Below, in pieces: positions 34,601-46,328 of a DNA stretch of 64,000 nt. The notes below the pieces were generated by a model. That model saw only the letters and a list, made by a program, of their open reading frames with translations. It made no database searches and had not been told where the DNA came from. Numbering within the stretch: position 1 is the first letter of the stretch; each line of letters opens with the position of its first letter. The DNA lies in assembly GCA_030141605.1 (NCBI GenBank), contig JAQGDQ010000179.1, positions 126,501-190,500 of the forward strand, written 5' to 3'. The translations under genes and the position numbers were made by a program. The stretch comes from Tubiluchus corallicola. Taxonomy: Eukaryota > Priapulida > Priapulimorpha > Priapulimorphida > Tubiluchidae.

Positions 34601-37600
34601 TTTTTTCTTAAAATAGGTTGATCTATACGTTTCAGTGGATTCATGTGGACATAAATTTTCCAGAAATAGTCAAATTTCCATTTTGCGGCCACTTCCCAAA
34701 TGGTTCTTTCAAAAACTTTGCAAAGTTATAATTGCCAAAAACTTTTTAAAGAAAAATGCATGTCTTACTGCACTGCAGGTTTTCGTTTCTTTTTAGGCTT
34801 CATGTCAACTGCAGATGAAGCAGCTCCAGGCAACTATGGGATGTTGGACCAGGTCTTACTGATGAGATGGGTGCAGGAAAATATCGAATATTTCAATGGT
34901 GATCCGACTCGGGTGACCATATTTGGAGAAAGCGCAGGTGGTGCCTCGGTTTCTACGCACATGCTGTCGCCAAAAGCTTCAGGTGAAATTTTTATAGCAT
35001 AACCCTTTATAATAATATGACATCGTTTATTGAGCTAAATCACAGCTAAAAACAATCATCGATTTTGAAAATCTAAGAAAAGAGGATTCACTTACAGCCG
35101 GGATGGCTCAAACGTGTGTACAAAACAGATACGAAAACATTCATCTAACCTTTTTTCATATTATTTGTTTAAAGTCACAAGTCGTAGCTGACAAAAATCA
35201 TTTAGTGAAAATATAGCTCTCATTTCAGTGTAAATTAAATTCGCTCATATTGAAAAATGAAGATTTTGATAAGCGTATGTTTGAGGCATGCTATGGCTTT
35301 TGCTGTAACTGCTGTGCTACCTGGTTGTTTAGGTCCGCCTAGCAAACTGGTCTCATTAAGCTACAGGGAGGCAACATCTGAATATGCAATTGTTTTTTAC
35401 ATAAATGAAATGTTTTCCCTGCCGCGTGGTTAATTTCACTTGAACAGGTCTTATACATTTTCATTCTTCATGATTACCTTGAAATTTATCTACTTGCGAT
35501 ATTATGTACTTGACTGACGCTTAGCTGTCATCCCTAATGCATATGCGTTATGGAGGTGCGATTTAAAATCGACTGAATTGGTTTATATTGTTTTCAATGC
35601 ACCCGTTTATCTGATCTCCTTTATCCACGTAGAACAATTTATGCTAATGGAGCTACATTGTTCATAATAAATATCGTAATGTTATCATAATCATGACAAT
35701 AACAAAAAATATAGCTGTAACGTGGTTAATTAAAAAAGTCCTTAGTCGTTCAATATACATTTATACAATCAATTTTAATAGTTTAGTAAGAAACAAGTTT
35801 TCAGCCATTTATTAAACAATCATTTTGAAGACGATCGGAACTGTGTTGAAATTTTTTACCTGTGCACATAATAAATTTCCCTCGTCACTAATGTCATTAT
35901 TATCATCAAAAAGGTTAGAAGGAAATGTCCCAAATGTCTGACAATATTTCGCATCACTAAAAATTTCAATATTTCTGTTAAAATCCTCTCAGGTTTATTC
36001 CATCGAGCTATAGGAGAGAGCGGAAGCGCCGTTTCTGTGTGGGGAGTTCAAACTGATCCTCGTAAATATGCTCTTCGTCTGGCTGAAGGTCTTGGGTGTC
36101 CTTCCAAGCCAAGCAATCTTGAAGAGACAATCGCCATGGTAGACTGTATGAAGAGTAAGCCAACGATGGAAGTTTTAAGAGCTAGTATGCATGTAGGTAT
36201 TAGATTATTTTAAATTTTGCATATTCATGTACAAAAAGTGCACATACGTCGTATTGTGCATCCCAGTTAAAATGCTTCGTTATTTTTCCTTTCAAACTGT
36301 GACTTAAACACTCCCTAACTGCAAATTGTTTTTCATTCAAATAAAAATATTTTAAAGAAAATTTGGTCGCCAGCCTGATCGTTTTGCTTTTGCAGTCTAC
36401 AAATTTAATTGCATTATAGTCTATACCATGGTACTAATAGTCTACGCAAAATGTGACAATCAGAATATTGGCGTGATGACGTGTGTAAATAATTCGAGTG
36501 AACGTAAAACAAAAAAAAACAACATAGCATATAAGCGGAATTTGCTAACAAAAAGATAATAAAATAAATTTTTTTTGCAAGAAAAGATGCGCTGAATGCA
36601 GTGGCAGTGTCTAGTGTTGAATGCAGTGTCAGTGTCTAGTGTTGAATGCAGTGGCAGTGTCTAGTGTTGAATGCAGTGGCAGTGTCTCGTGTTGAATGCA
36701 GTGGCAGTGTCTAGTGTTGAATGCAGTGGCAGTGTCTAGTGTTGAATGCAGTGGCAGTGTCTAGTGTTGAATGCAGTGGCAGTGTCTAGTGTTGAATGCA
36801 GTGGCAGTGTCTAGTGTTGAATGCAGTGGCAGTGTCCAGTGTTGAATGCAGTGGCAGTGTCCAGTGTTGAATGCAGTGGCAGTGTCTAGTGTTGAAAGCC
36901 GTTGCAGTGTCTAGTGTTGAATGCAGTGGCAGTGTCTAGTGTTGAATGCAGTGGCAGTGTCTAGTGTTGAATGCAGTGGCAGTGTCTAGTGTTGAATGCA
37001 GTGGCAGTGTCTAGTGTTGAATGCAGTGGCAGTGTCTAGTGTTGAATGCAGTGGCAGTGTCTAGTGTTGAATGCAGTGGCAGTGTCTAGTGTTGAATGCA
37101 GTGGCAGTGTTTAGTGTTGAATGCAGTGGCAGTGTCTAGTGTTGAATGCAGTTGCAGTGTCTAGTGTTGAATGCAGTGGCAGTGTCTAGTGTTGAATGCA
37201 GTGGTAGTATCTAGTGTTGAATGCAGTGGCAGTGTCTAGTGTTGAATGCAATGGCAGTGTCTAGTGTTGAATGCAGTGGCAGAGTCTAGTGTTGAATGCA
37301 GTGGCAGTGTCTAGTGTTGAATGCAGTGGCAGTGTCTAGTGTTGAATGCAATGGCAGTGTCTAGTGTTGAATGCAATGGCAGTGTCTAGTGTTGAATGCA
37401 ATGGCAGTGTCTAGTGTTGAATGCAATGGCAGTGTCTAGTGTTGAATGCAGTGGTAGTATCTAGTGTTGAATGCAATGGCAGTGTCTAGTGTTGAATGCA
37501 GTGGCAGTGTCTAGTGTTGAATGCAGTGGCAGTGTCTAGTGTTGAATGCAATGGCAGTGTCTAGTGTTGAATGCAGTGGTAGTATCTAGTGTTGAATGCA

Positions 37601-40600
37601 ATGGCAGTGTCTAGTGTTGAATGCAGTGGCAGAGTCTAGTGTTGAATGCAGTGGCAGTGTCTAGTGTTGAATGCAGTGGCAGTGTCTAGTGTTGAATGCA
37701 GTGGCAGAGTCTAGTGTTGAATGCAGTGGCAGAGTCTAGTGTTGAATGCAGTGTCTAGTGTTGAATGCAGTGGCAGTGTCCAGTGTTGAATGCAGTGGTA
37801 GTATCTAGTGTTGAATGCAGTGGCAGAGTCTAGTGTTGAATGAGGTGGCAGTGTCTAGTGTTGAATGCAGTGGCAGTGTCCAGTGTTGAATGCAGTGGCA
37901 GTGTCCAGTGTTGAATGCAGTGGCAGTGTCCAGTGTTGAATGCAGTGGCAGTGTCTAGTGTTGAATGCAGTGCGTGTCTAGTGTTGAATGCAGTGGCAGT
38001 GTTGTGTTGAATGCAGTGGCAGTGTCTAGTGTTGAATGCAGTATCTAGTGTTGAATGCAGTGGCAGTGTCAGTGTTGAATGCAGTGCAGTGTCGGCAGTG
38101 TTAGTGTTGAATGCAGTGGCAGTGTCTAGTGTTGAATGCAGTGGCAGTGTCTAGTGTTGAATGCAGTGGCAGTGTCTAGTGTTGAATGCAGTGGCAGTGT
38201 CTAGTGTTGAATGCAGTGGCAGTGTCTAGTGTTGAATGCAGTGGCAGTGTCTAGTGTTGAATGCAGTGGCAGTGTCTAGTGTTGAATGCAGTGGCAGTGT
38301 CTAGTGTTGAATGTGCAGTGGCAGTGTCTAGTGTTGAAGCGTTGTGTTGGTCAGTGTTATGCAGTGGCAGTGTCTAGTGTTGAAGCAGTGGCAGTGTCTA
38401 GTGTTGAATGCAGTGGCAGAGTCTAGTGTTGAATGCAGTGGCAGTGTCTAGTGTTGAAGCAGTGGCAGTGTCTAGTGTTGAATGGTGGCAGTGTTAGTGT
38501 TGAATGCAGTGGCAGTGTCTAGTGTTGAATGCAGTGGCAGAGTCTAGTGTTGAATGCAGTGGCAGTGTCTAGTGTTGAATGCAGTGGCAGTGTCTCGTGT
38601 TGAATGCAGTGGCAGTGTCTAGTGTTGAATGCAGTGTCTAGTGTTGAATGCAGTTGCAGTGTCCAGTGTTGAATGCAGTGGCAGTGTCTAGTGTTGAATG
38701 CAGTGGCAGTGACTAGTGTTGAATGCAGTGGCAGTGTCTCGTGTTGAATGCAGTGGCAGTGTCTAGTGTTGAATGCAGTGGCAGTGTCTAGTGTTGAATG
38801 CAGTGGCAGTGTCCAGTGTTGAATGCAGTTGCAGTGTCCAGTGTTGAATGCAGTGGCAGTGTTTAGTGTTGAATGCAGTGGCAGTGTCTAGTGTTGAATG
38901 CAGTGGCAGTGTCTAGTGTTGAATGCAGTGGCAGTGTCTAGTGTTGAATGCAGTGGCAGTGTCTAGTGTTGAATGCAGTGGCAGTGTCTAGTGTTGAATG
39001 CAGTGGCAGTGTCTAGTGTTGAATGCAGTTGCAGTGTCCAGTGTTGAATGCAGTGGCAGTGTCTAGTGTTGAATGCAGTGGCAGTGACTAGTGTTGAATG
39101 CAGTGGCAGTGTCTCGTGTTGAATGCAGTGGCAGTGTCTAGTGTTGAATGCAGTGGCAGTGTCTAGTGTTGAATGCAGTGGCAGTGTCTAGTGTTGAATG
39201 CAGTGGCAGTGTCTAGTGTTGAATGCAGTGGCAGTGTTTAGTGTTTGCTGGATTAACTGCTGTCTACCTGTATTGACAGCAGATTTCTTTAAATTAGAAT
39301 CTTTCATGTTAAATGTCGCAACAAACTTATTGGGCTTTCGGTGATGATGACGATGATGACAACGACGACAATGATGATGATGATGATGATGATGATGATA
39401 ATGATGATGATGATGATAATGATCTTTATTTAAAGTCGGTTTTTAGGGTGAACAATTAACGAAAGTTTCAAAGAGCTTTTGGGCCGACTGTAAATAACAA
39501 TATACTACTACATAATAGAGACTATTATTACCCCACTTTTACCCTAAATACCACGCGCCAGGTAGGGCAACAGCAGGTGCTATTTTTGAAGTCTTTGGTA
39601 TGACCCGGTCGCTGTATTAAACTCACGACCTCCCAGACGGAGAGCGGACGTGTTACCACTAGACTAAATCGTCTGGTCATCACATGATTATGATGATGAT
39701 GATGATGTGATGTAATCAAATTACCTAACAGTAAATCAAGTATGGATTTTTAGTTATTGAACTGCTACATCGAATTCTGGTTGGCCAGTAATTTTTCAAC
39801 ACCCTCCTCTTTCAATTAATCAGCCTTTAGATTATTTCATGATTTCATTTAAACCGTTATGTTTATTAATTCTGGCTTCAGTGTCTAAAAGTCTAAGATT
39901 AAAATTGGCTTTGTTTCATTTATTTCTATAACTACCACATATAGTCTACATACACAGACGATGCGTGTTTGCAAATATTTTATTAGAGTTTTCTGCATAC
40001 CTTTCTTCTCAGACTGGCGACTCTGCTGAAGCCTTCACTCCCTGCCTCGATGGCTTCCTAGGAGAGGACAGCTACTTGCCAGATTTCCCGAGAAACCTAT
40101 ACAATTCAGGAGAATATAATCACGTGCCCTACATAGTCGGTGTGAACAAAGACGAGGGCTCTTTCTTAATGAGTAAGTTTGCGTCGTGTTAATTGTTGCG
40201 AGATTCAAGTGTAAAAGTTAAAGAAACTGTAGTCAGAAAAAAATTAATAAGCTAACCGAGGCGATAAAAAACGTCTTGCTTATATTCCCATGTGAATCTG
40301 ATCTTCATTTTCATCATATCTCCTTCCTTGCCCTTTCTGTCACCATAGTATTTCATTCTCCTTATTTATTTTATTTCACACATTCTACATCTTATCTTTC
40401 CATTCTGCCTTCTGCTTACGCCTATACAAGCTTATCTTGTAAAATTTTGAATTTTGTCTTGTTTGTTATAAGAAAAATGTATATTGTAACGTATGTAACA
40501 AGATACATACAGGTATGCATTTGGGTGCTATTAATGACCAATAATGAGAAATAATGAGTAGTGGCCAAACTAAGTCACCGGTACCTATCTTATCAATTAT

Positions 40601-43600
40601 TTGTTTGCGGCAAGATGCTGATGATACGTTATAGCCCCGTATCGCCGTTCATGGGACACGCACTCAGACGGGATGAAATTTACCTAGTATAGATAATTAA
40701 CACACTTTGGATGAATATAGATGACAAATATAACAAAACATTAAGATTATCCAAATTTGGTGCATGTGACAGGGGTGCAGATGACGTCATCACTGCTCTT
40801 GGTATGCAACTTAGACCCAAACTTTTTGTAGTAAATGGCTGATTTCCTATTACCACATTATACATTTTGTCACATCATATGGCTTCCCTTGCAAGTTATG
40901 TACAAATAATTAATTTTGTGAAATGGATTAAAAGGAAAGTGATGACGTAATTTGGCCACTTCGTGTGTTCCATAGTCATTAATCACATATCCAAATGCAA
41001 GCCAACGTAATACTTCATATTGGTCCCTAAGAGTGCCTAAGTGTCTATCCGTGAAAGTTTTGGAGTTATAAGCCTTCAAAGTGCAGGCAGGACCATTTAT
41101 TGACCTTTTAGTGTCTCGGGACAGAGGGCCAACATGCAATTTTTTTTTAAAAATGTCAAAAACGTTGTTATGGTGATATAAAGAATTATCCCCAAAAGTT
41201 TGGCAGCTGCATCCACTCAGTCCCCCTTTATTCGGCTAACAGACCATACTATAATAAATCCTTTGATACGTCTGTTTTCTTACACAAAAGTTTTTTGCTT
41301 AGTTAGGAAGTTGCCTGTTGCTAATTTAATTTTTAATTTTGTTGGAAGCACTTGTTTTAAACTACTAAGCCGGCAGATATAGAAAAAAGTAAAGTCTTGG
41401 TGCTGGTGCTGGAAAACCCTGTATACGTTTTCCAAAGCATACGTGCATAAATTCTGAACTAAAGTTGCAGAATTAAGGCAGTTTGTATTTTATTTAAGTC
41501 AGGGCTATAGTGTAAGGTAACCTTAAAACACCATATGCCTTATGATGAAAAAGTACCACTGTCAGACAAGTTTTCTTCTCGGGACCTCATTAGTGAGGTA
41601 TACAAATCTCACTAATTGTGTTAAGCAAGTTTGCAATTTCTGACTTAAAATTCATATAAAACAAACGTATGAGCTAAATAAAATATATATAAAACATTAA
41701 GACTACACATTAAAACATAAGACTAAAATTAATGTAATTACAATAAAACAGTGCAACCAACTACAAAGAAATACACGTGCAAGAGAACGCGCTATTTACA
41801 TTATTATATACAAAAAAACAATGCACACGAAATCAATTCACTAAAATAATAGCTATTTACTATAATAAAAACGCAGTGAAACCATTCAGTTAATTATGTT
41901 AATTTAAAAAAAATGCGATTTATAAAACCTGTTACAAACAATATAGTATTTTGAATCAGGGCCGGAACTAGATGTGGCAAGCAGGGGGGGCGCAAAAATT
42001 TTCAGTGGGCGAGGTATCCGAAGTGGTTAAATAATGGTTAAGCCAATTTTAACCCCTTTTATACTGCATGCAGGCCTATAATTAGCGTGTGTAGGACGGC
42101 GTAGCGGACAAAGCAATAATGAGAAAATTAACTCTCAGTTAACATAACGTTACTAATGTGCCTCTAACTAAATTGTTATTTACAGAAATTTATCACACAC
42201 AAGTTTTAAGAAAATAATACACTGAAGCTACCAAACATTCTAATTAACTAATTCTACCTAATTCTAATTCATATTGAAAATTATTACATGCGAACTGCAA
42301 TTTTCACTGCAAAAAATTATTTGTCCCATTTTGCAGGGGGGGGCGCAAATTTTGACAAGGGGCCCCCCTCGCTCCCCCCTAGTTCCGCCCCTGTTTTGAA
42401 TGTCAGACAATAATCGGTGCCCGATACTACTTGCTGCTAGAGTTAGTTGCTGCTAGAGACATCTGAGCACATGAGACGTTGGAATTTCATTTGGCAGGTA
42501 AACTACATCTCTTTACCTGTAGGTGCGTACGCAGGAATAAGCACTGGCGACATAACTTGGGAAACTTTTCGAGATACTGTTATTCCCACTATGATACGGA
42601 AGGGTGGATTTGAGGATCCCTCTGGCGCCCTCTATGATATGATGTTAATGGAATACACCCACTGGAAGGACCCCTACCGTCGAATAGGAGCTTTTGATTC
42701 TGCCAACAGAGTAAGAATCGTTAATCAATGTAAATTATTATAATTTAATATTCAAGAGTATGGAAAACAACGGTCTAAGAGAGACCTCTGCAGTTAGCTC
42801 ATTCTACCTCCTAAGCAACCATTTTTGCTAAACGAGACGCCTTGTATTTTCACCTTTTTGTTACTAATATTCGCATTGTCCAATGATCTGACGAGGTGCT
42901 ATTGTGCAGCTGCAATAAGAATTTCTGAAAAAATTGTTATGATGTCCACAAATACCCAGTGAAGTCCACACATTTATTATTAATTATTTAAATACTAAGT
43001 GATGGTTTATATTTTATTGTCTAGATGCTAAGTGACACAGTTGTTTTATAGTCTACATGCTAAGTGACACGGTTGTTTTATAGTCCAGATGCTAAGTGAC
43101 ACAGTTGTCTTCTAGTCCAGATGCTAAGTGACACAGTTATTTTATAGTCTAGATGCTAAGTGATACACTTGTCTTATTGTCTAGATGTTAAGAGATGCTT
43201 TTTAATTAACTGTTTATGTGCTAAGTAATGCTTGCTATTTTATTGCGCAGATGCTAAGTGATACTTGTTGTTTCGTTGTTTAGATTCTAAGTGATGCTTC
43301 TTATCTTATTGTTTACATGCTAAGTAAAAACATTGTTTTATTGCTTAGATGCTAAGTGATGCTGGTCACAAAGCAGCAGCAGAATTAGAAGGGAGAAGTC
43401 ACGCGAAGAATGGAATCCCTTCATGGATCTACCACCTTAACTTTGCCACAGAACGTTCGCCTGTAGGACCACGTAAGAACTTATGAGTAATGTTTTAATT
43501 GCAATTTAAAAAAGTGTGAATCTACTGTGCATATAATGATATTAAACATGATCATAGAAAGTCTATAACAGACAACTATTATGAATGTGTAGCACTTACT

Positions 43601-46328
43601 TGTTTCTGTAGCTTGCTTGTGTTCCTTAATCATAACTTTGTGTGACGTGTCAGTGTGGTGCCCAAATTCTGTGTAGAAGCTTTATGTGTCTCGCACAGGC
43701 TGCAGCTTTATAGGGTATTATGGGAAAACTATTTGAATGGTTCACTGTTGAATTTGTTTTGCAAAACTCACAAGCTTTTGTTTTTAAAACCGATCAACGG
43801 TGTGTTCTTCATTCTTTCTTCACAAATAGTTCTACAGCGGGGATGAGATCCAGGGATTTTCAAGCCACTCAGTTCGACCGGCTCGGATCAATCGATCATA
43901 CCACTCAAATTTGCAGTTTATTGAAGACCCGCGAAGTTTTCACACCAAAAATCGAGAGCATAATAGATCCTGTATTATTACAGCACTACTTTAATATAGT
44001 AATTTATTCTGCTGTAATACCCGGTATTTTTGTATCCCCAGCAAAAGGTTACATACCATCTTGGTTATTACAGGCCTACTATAGTTTTACTTCTATAATT
44101 CTATGGGAGTATTTATTACATACAAGAAAAGATAAAATTATAATGACACTACGTCTTATTGTTTCAGTGGTAATACATGGAGCAGAGCTCCTCTACATTT
44201 TTAACATACCTTACAAACCCGAGTTCAGAGTGTGCATAAATGAAGACCTGTGCATCGCTCCTGGCTGGTGGCTTTTCAACGAGAGGGACAGAGAATTCTC
44301 TACGTTCATGGCGACACTATGGACAAACTTTGCCAAATACGGGTAAATGTTATTTTCAAGGGCTGTGCCGTTAACCCTAGCAGTGGGTAGCATTTTACAA
44401 CCTTTTGTAAGACTATGTGAGTGTTTTGAAAGTTTTTAATAGCAGTTGAAAGAACTGAATGCTGTTTAAACATTTAATTAAACTACAAGAAACGGGGGAT
44501 TTATAACTGAGTTGTCACGGTGCGTGTTGTGCCACAATATGTAAATATGTAAATGAACGGACTCAAAAATTGGTTCTGGAGCTTGTGTGTGCAGAGTGGA
44601 AGCTGGAACACTGCACTGTCTATTGTTAGAAGATTAAATTTGATAATTAGACCTTTATCAATTGACTAATTTTAAACTTTGCCCTTCAGTGTTAGATTCT
44701 GGCTTGCAATGCGCCGAAATGTAGAAAAAAAGTAATAATGGCAGTTTCGTACACAGTGCTTTCCATGTGGAAACCACCAATTTTTTCTGGTTTGTCACTG
44801 CTTATTTTGTGACGAGCAATTAATGCAACTATTACACATGTAGGGACCCAACTCCCGGTGATGGTGTGCTCATGGCAAATGGCGAGAAGTTCAAATGGGA
44901 GCAAGTCACAGAAGAAGACGTCTATTTTGCTGCCTTGGATGAAGTGTCCACATCTGAAAAACCATTCATGCAGCGAGCAGCAAAGTTCTGGAACTGCCAA
45001 ATTTTTGCGTAAGCTAAATGCCAATTCATATACGTACAAAGTGATGTTTACTGGCATCCGGAACGCGTTATACGTTATAGGGGTGCGGAATAGATACAGT
45101 GGGTTTATATTGTTTTCAATGCATCCGTTTATCAGACCTGCGTTATGCGTTATTTTTTTCTGCAGCTATTTCCTATTGATTTTTGTACGCAGATATTCCG
45201 TTAGTGGATAACGCTCAACGCGTTCCGGTTGCCACGTAATTGCCACTTAATTCATTACGTTGCATTAATTAGTTGCATTACGCAATAAAGCAAAGTTAAC
45301 AAACAGGAACTATAGATAACGAGTTAGTTATTCGTAATGCTCATCATGTCAAGATTAATATTAATGGCAATGGTACAAACTCATAATTTGTTTCTTTAAT
45401 GCGAGCCATCTAGCTATGGAACTGCTTAATTTGGCTGGCCAGTTATAATGGATGAACTTTGGAACGGGAAACACTTAGGTTAATCACTAATACGGCGACT
45501 TAGTGGTCTGAGCTTCTAAAGAGTCTTCTTTGCAAGCAAAAGGTCGCGGCTGCATTCGAACTTTCTCACATTTCCTGTCTTTCAAAGTTTCGTATAAGAG
45601 TTTAATTAATTGTGAGTTTGTACCATCGTACATTACCGAAAGAAATGCATTTTGTTTATATTTTATTACTTCCTTTGGATAAATTACCAATTACCAAAGA
45701 TTGCTAAAACTGGACAAGTTTTAAGATAAAAATTCGAATTATAAATTTTGTCGAACGTGTGCAGTACGTCACAAACGAACAGCTTTGAATTTGAACTGAG
45801 AGGTACAGCACCTGTTTTTTGCGTCACGTTTCCTAAGTGCAGGCGCTAGTACCCGTTTAACTAGCGAATGGCGTCATGAATGTATTACATGTAATAGTGA
45901 AGAACAAGTGGCGCGATCGCGAAATTGCGTTTGTGTGATAATAATTCTTTTACGTAATTGACTCTTGTAAAACTAATATGTTCCCTTTCATTATTTTAAA
46001 ACAGTACATTGTTTTAACTTACAGTTAAAATTTAAGTCCGTTTTCCTTTAAAAAAATATATTTTTATTGCCGTAGGATGGACGAGAAAACAAACTGGCCA
46101 CTTCTTGAGGAGAAACCATCAAATTCTTTGCCTCTTGGTGACAACTGGCCGGAAGATTGCCAGTACAATCCAAACGAAAATCGTCATACCAAATCATCAG
46201 CCTCTTCCAAAGGCCATCAAAACAAAGAATTCGAGAGCAGAGAACTTGAAAAAATTATTTACGAAAGGACATATGAGAATTTGGCTGCTAGGAAGATATT
46301 GTCATACAAAGACAATGATAACAAATAA
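31668..46328 (+). CDS. Carboxylesterase CES-B, predicted secreted, 11 exons
   Basis: Exons: 31668-31859, 32187-32336, 32964-33120, 34797-34982, 35993-36192, 40013-40172, 42523-42710, 43349-43472, 44168-44342, 44844-45008, 46076-46328; 1950 nt, 649 aa. Tandem paralog of CES-A: exons 2 to 10 have exactly the same lengths and phases. Seen: signal peptide (about 1-19), oxyanion HGGGY (130-134), GESAGG with Ser212, Glu343 in NKDEG, His456 in HGAEL, and conserved cysteines in GPACYQ and SDDCLN. The triad is complete and the residue after His is the usual Gly. The last exon diverges after NWPEDCQ: a charged tail ending in DNDNK replaces the linker and TM helix of CES-A, so a soluble secreted enzyme is predicted. 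Intron 5 carries the 25-bp minisatellite, intron 6 a hAT element, and intron 7 a repeat built from its own acceptor. Substrate unknown. Confidence 0.95.
32337..32963. other. CES-B intron 2
   Basis: Holds a segment at about 32640-32830 with AAGTCTCAAAAAGTTTTATT, GAGCTTTCATCCTTCAGGAC and CTTCATCAGCTGAAA that looks like the minus-strand 3' end of a retroelement. Not classified. Intron 1 (31860-32186) shows nothing. Confidence 0.4.
33121..34796. other. CES-B intron 3, no recognisable element
   Basis: 1.7 kb, AT-rich. The matching intron in CES-A is 641 bp. Intron 4 (34983-35992) contains at about 35510-35640 a diverged relative of the TGGCATCC MITE family (words ATGCGTTAT and TTATATTGTTTTCAATGCA shared with 45.1 kb). 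Confidence 0.5.
36592..39246. repeat. 25-bp minisatellite, about 105 copies
   Basis: The unit is GTTGAATGCAGTGGCAGTG followed by TCTAGT, 25 bp, repeated nearly head-to-tail for 2.65 kb in CES-B intron 5. Variants recur in clusters: ATGGCAG (37.2-37.6 kb), GGTAGTATC (37.2, 37.45, 37.57, 37.8 kb), GGCAGAGTC, GTCCAGT and CTCGTG. A disordered stretch with deleted units lies at about 37970-38500. No long ORF, because 25 is not a multiple of 3. Confidence 0.98.
39342..39424. repeat. GAT microsatellite (tail of the adjacent SINE)
   Basis: Imperfect (GAT)n directly preceding, on the plus strand, the word ATCTTTATTTAAAG. It probably is the simple-repeat 3' tail of the minus-strand SINE at 39425-39682. 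Confidence 0.85.
39425..39682 (-). mobile_element. tRNA-derived SINE with conserved body
   Basis: Minus strand: A box TTTAGTCTAGTGGTAACACG, B-box-like GGTCGTGAGTTTAA, then GGGTCATACCAAAGACTT, a body with CACCTGCTGTTGCCC and GGCGCGTGGTATTTAGGG, and the end CTTTAAATAAAGAT followed by an ATC repeat tail. The order tRNA head, body, simple-repeat tail is that of a full-length SINE. It lies in CES-B intron 5, 330 bp before exon 6. Confidence 0.7.
40173..42522. other. CES-B intron 6
   Basis: Apart from the hAT element, the part 40640-41220 is less AT-rich and has minus-strand ORFs without recognised similarity; it may be an old insertion. No receptor gene is present, unlike the matching intron of CES-A. 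Confidence 0.55.
41957..42393. mobile_element. Non-autonomous hAT element (437 bp)
   Basis: Left end CAGGGCCGGAACTAG and right end (reverse complement) CAGGGGCGGAACTAG form terminal inverted repeats. They are flanked by identical 8-bp duplications TTTTGAAT at 41949-41956 and 42394-42401. TIR sequence and 8-bp duplication are those of hAT elements. No transposase. It lies in CES-B intron 6. Confidence 0.9.
42990..43359. repeat. 32-bp tandem repeat made of intron 7 acceptor / exon 8 junction copies
   Basis: The word ATGCTAAGTGA or a one- or two-base variant, usually preceded by a T-rich tract and AG, recurs at about 42991, 43025, 43057, 43089, 43121, 43153, 43185, 43216, 43251, 43284, 43317 and 43349. 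The spacing is 32 bp for most copies and 31-35 for the others. The last copy is the true acceptor and first bases of CES-B exon 8. Upstream copies at 43025, 43089, 43121, 43153, 43185, 43251 and 43284 also keep an AG directly before the word. The array is absent before the matching exon of CES-A. Confidence 0.92.
45052..45234. mobile_element. MITE with TGGCATCCGGAACGCG inverted ends
   Basis: Left end TGGCATCCGGAACGCGTTAT and right end (reverse complement) TGGCAACCGGAACGCGTTGA form inverted repeats of about 25 nt. Related pieces are at 25292 and about 35530. The target duplication is not clear and there is no coding capacity. CES-B intron 10. Confidence 0.65.
45493..45640 (+). repeat. tRNA-derived SINE copy
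   Basis: A box GGCGACTTAGTGGTCTGAGC, decayed B box (GGTCGCGGCTGCATTCGAAC), then TTTCTCACATTTCCTGTCTT and TTTAATTAATTGTGAGTTTG. Opposite orientation to the copy at 46650. CES-B intron 10. Confidence 0.7.

Noticed and set aside
36592-39246. CRISPR-like array
   Set aside because: Units of 25 bp are contiguous with no unique spacers, and the surroundings are eukaryotic introns. It is a minisatellite.
40640-41220. Possible minus-strand gene in CES-B intron 6
   Set aside because: Two short ORFs in different frames, no recognisable protein family and no splice-consistent join. More likely an old insertion.
43720-44167. A separate ORF running into CES-B exon 9
   Set aside because: It is intron sequence that happens to be open in frame with the exon. 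The acceptor at 44167 and the paralog comparison define the exon, and the upstream part has no counterpart in CES-A.
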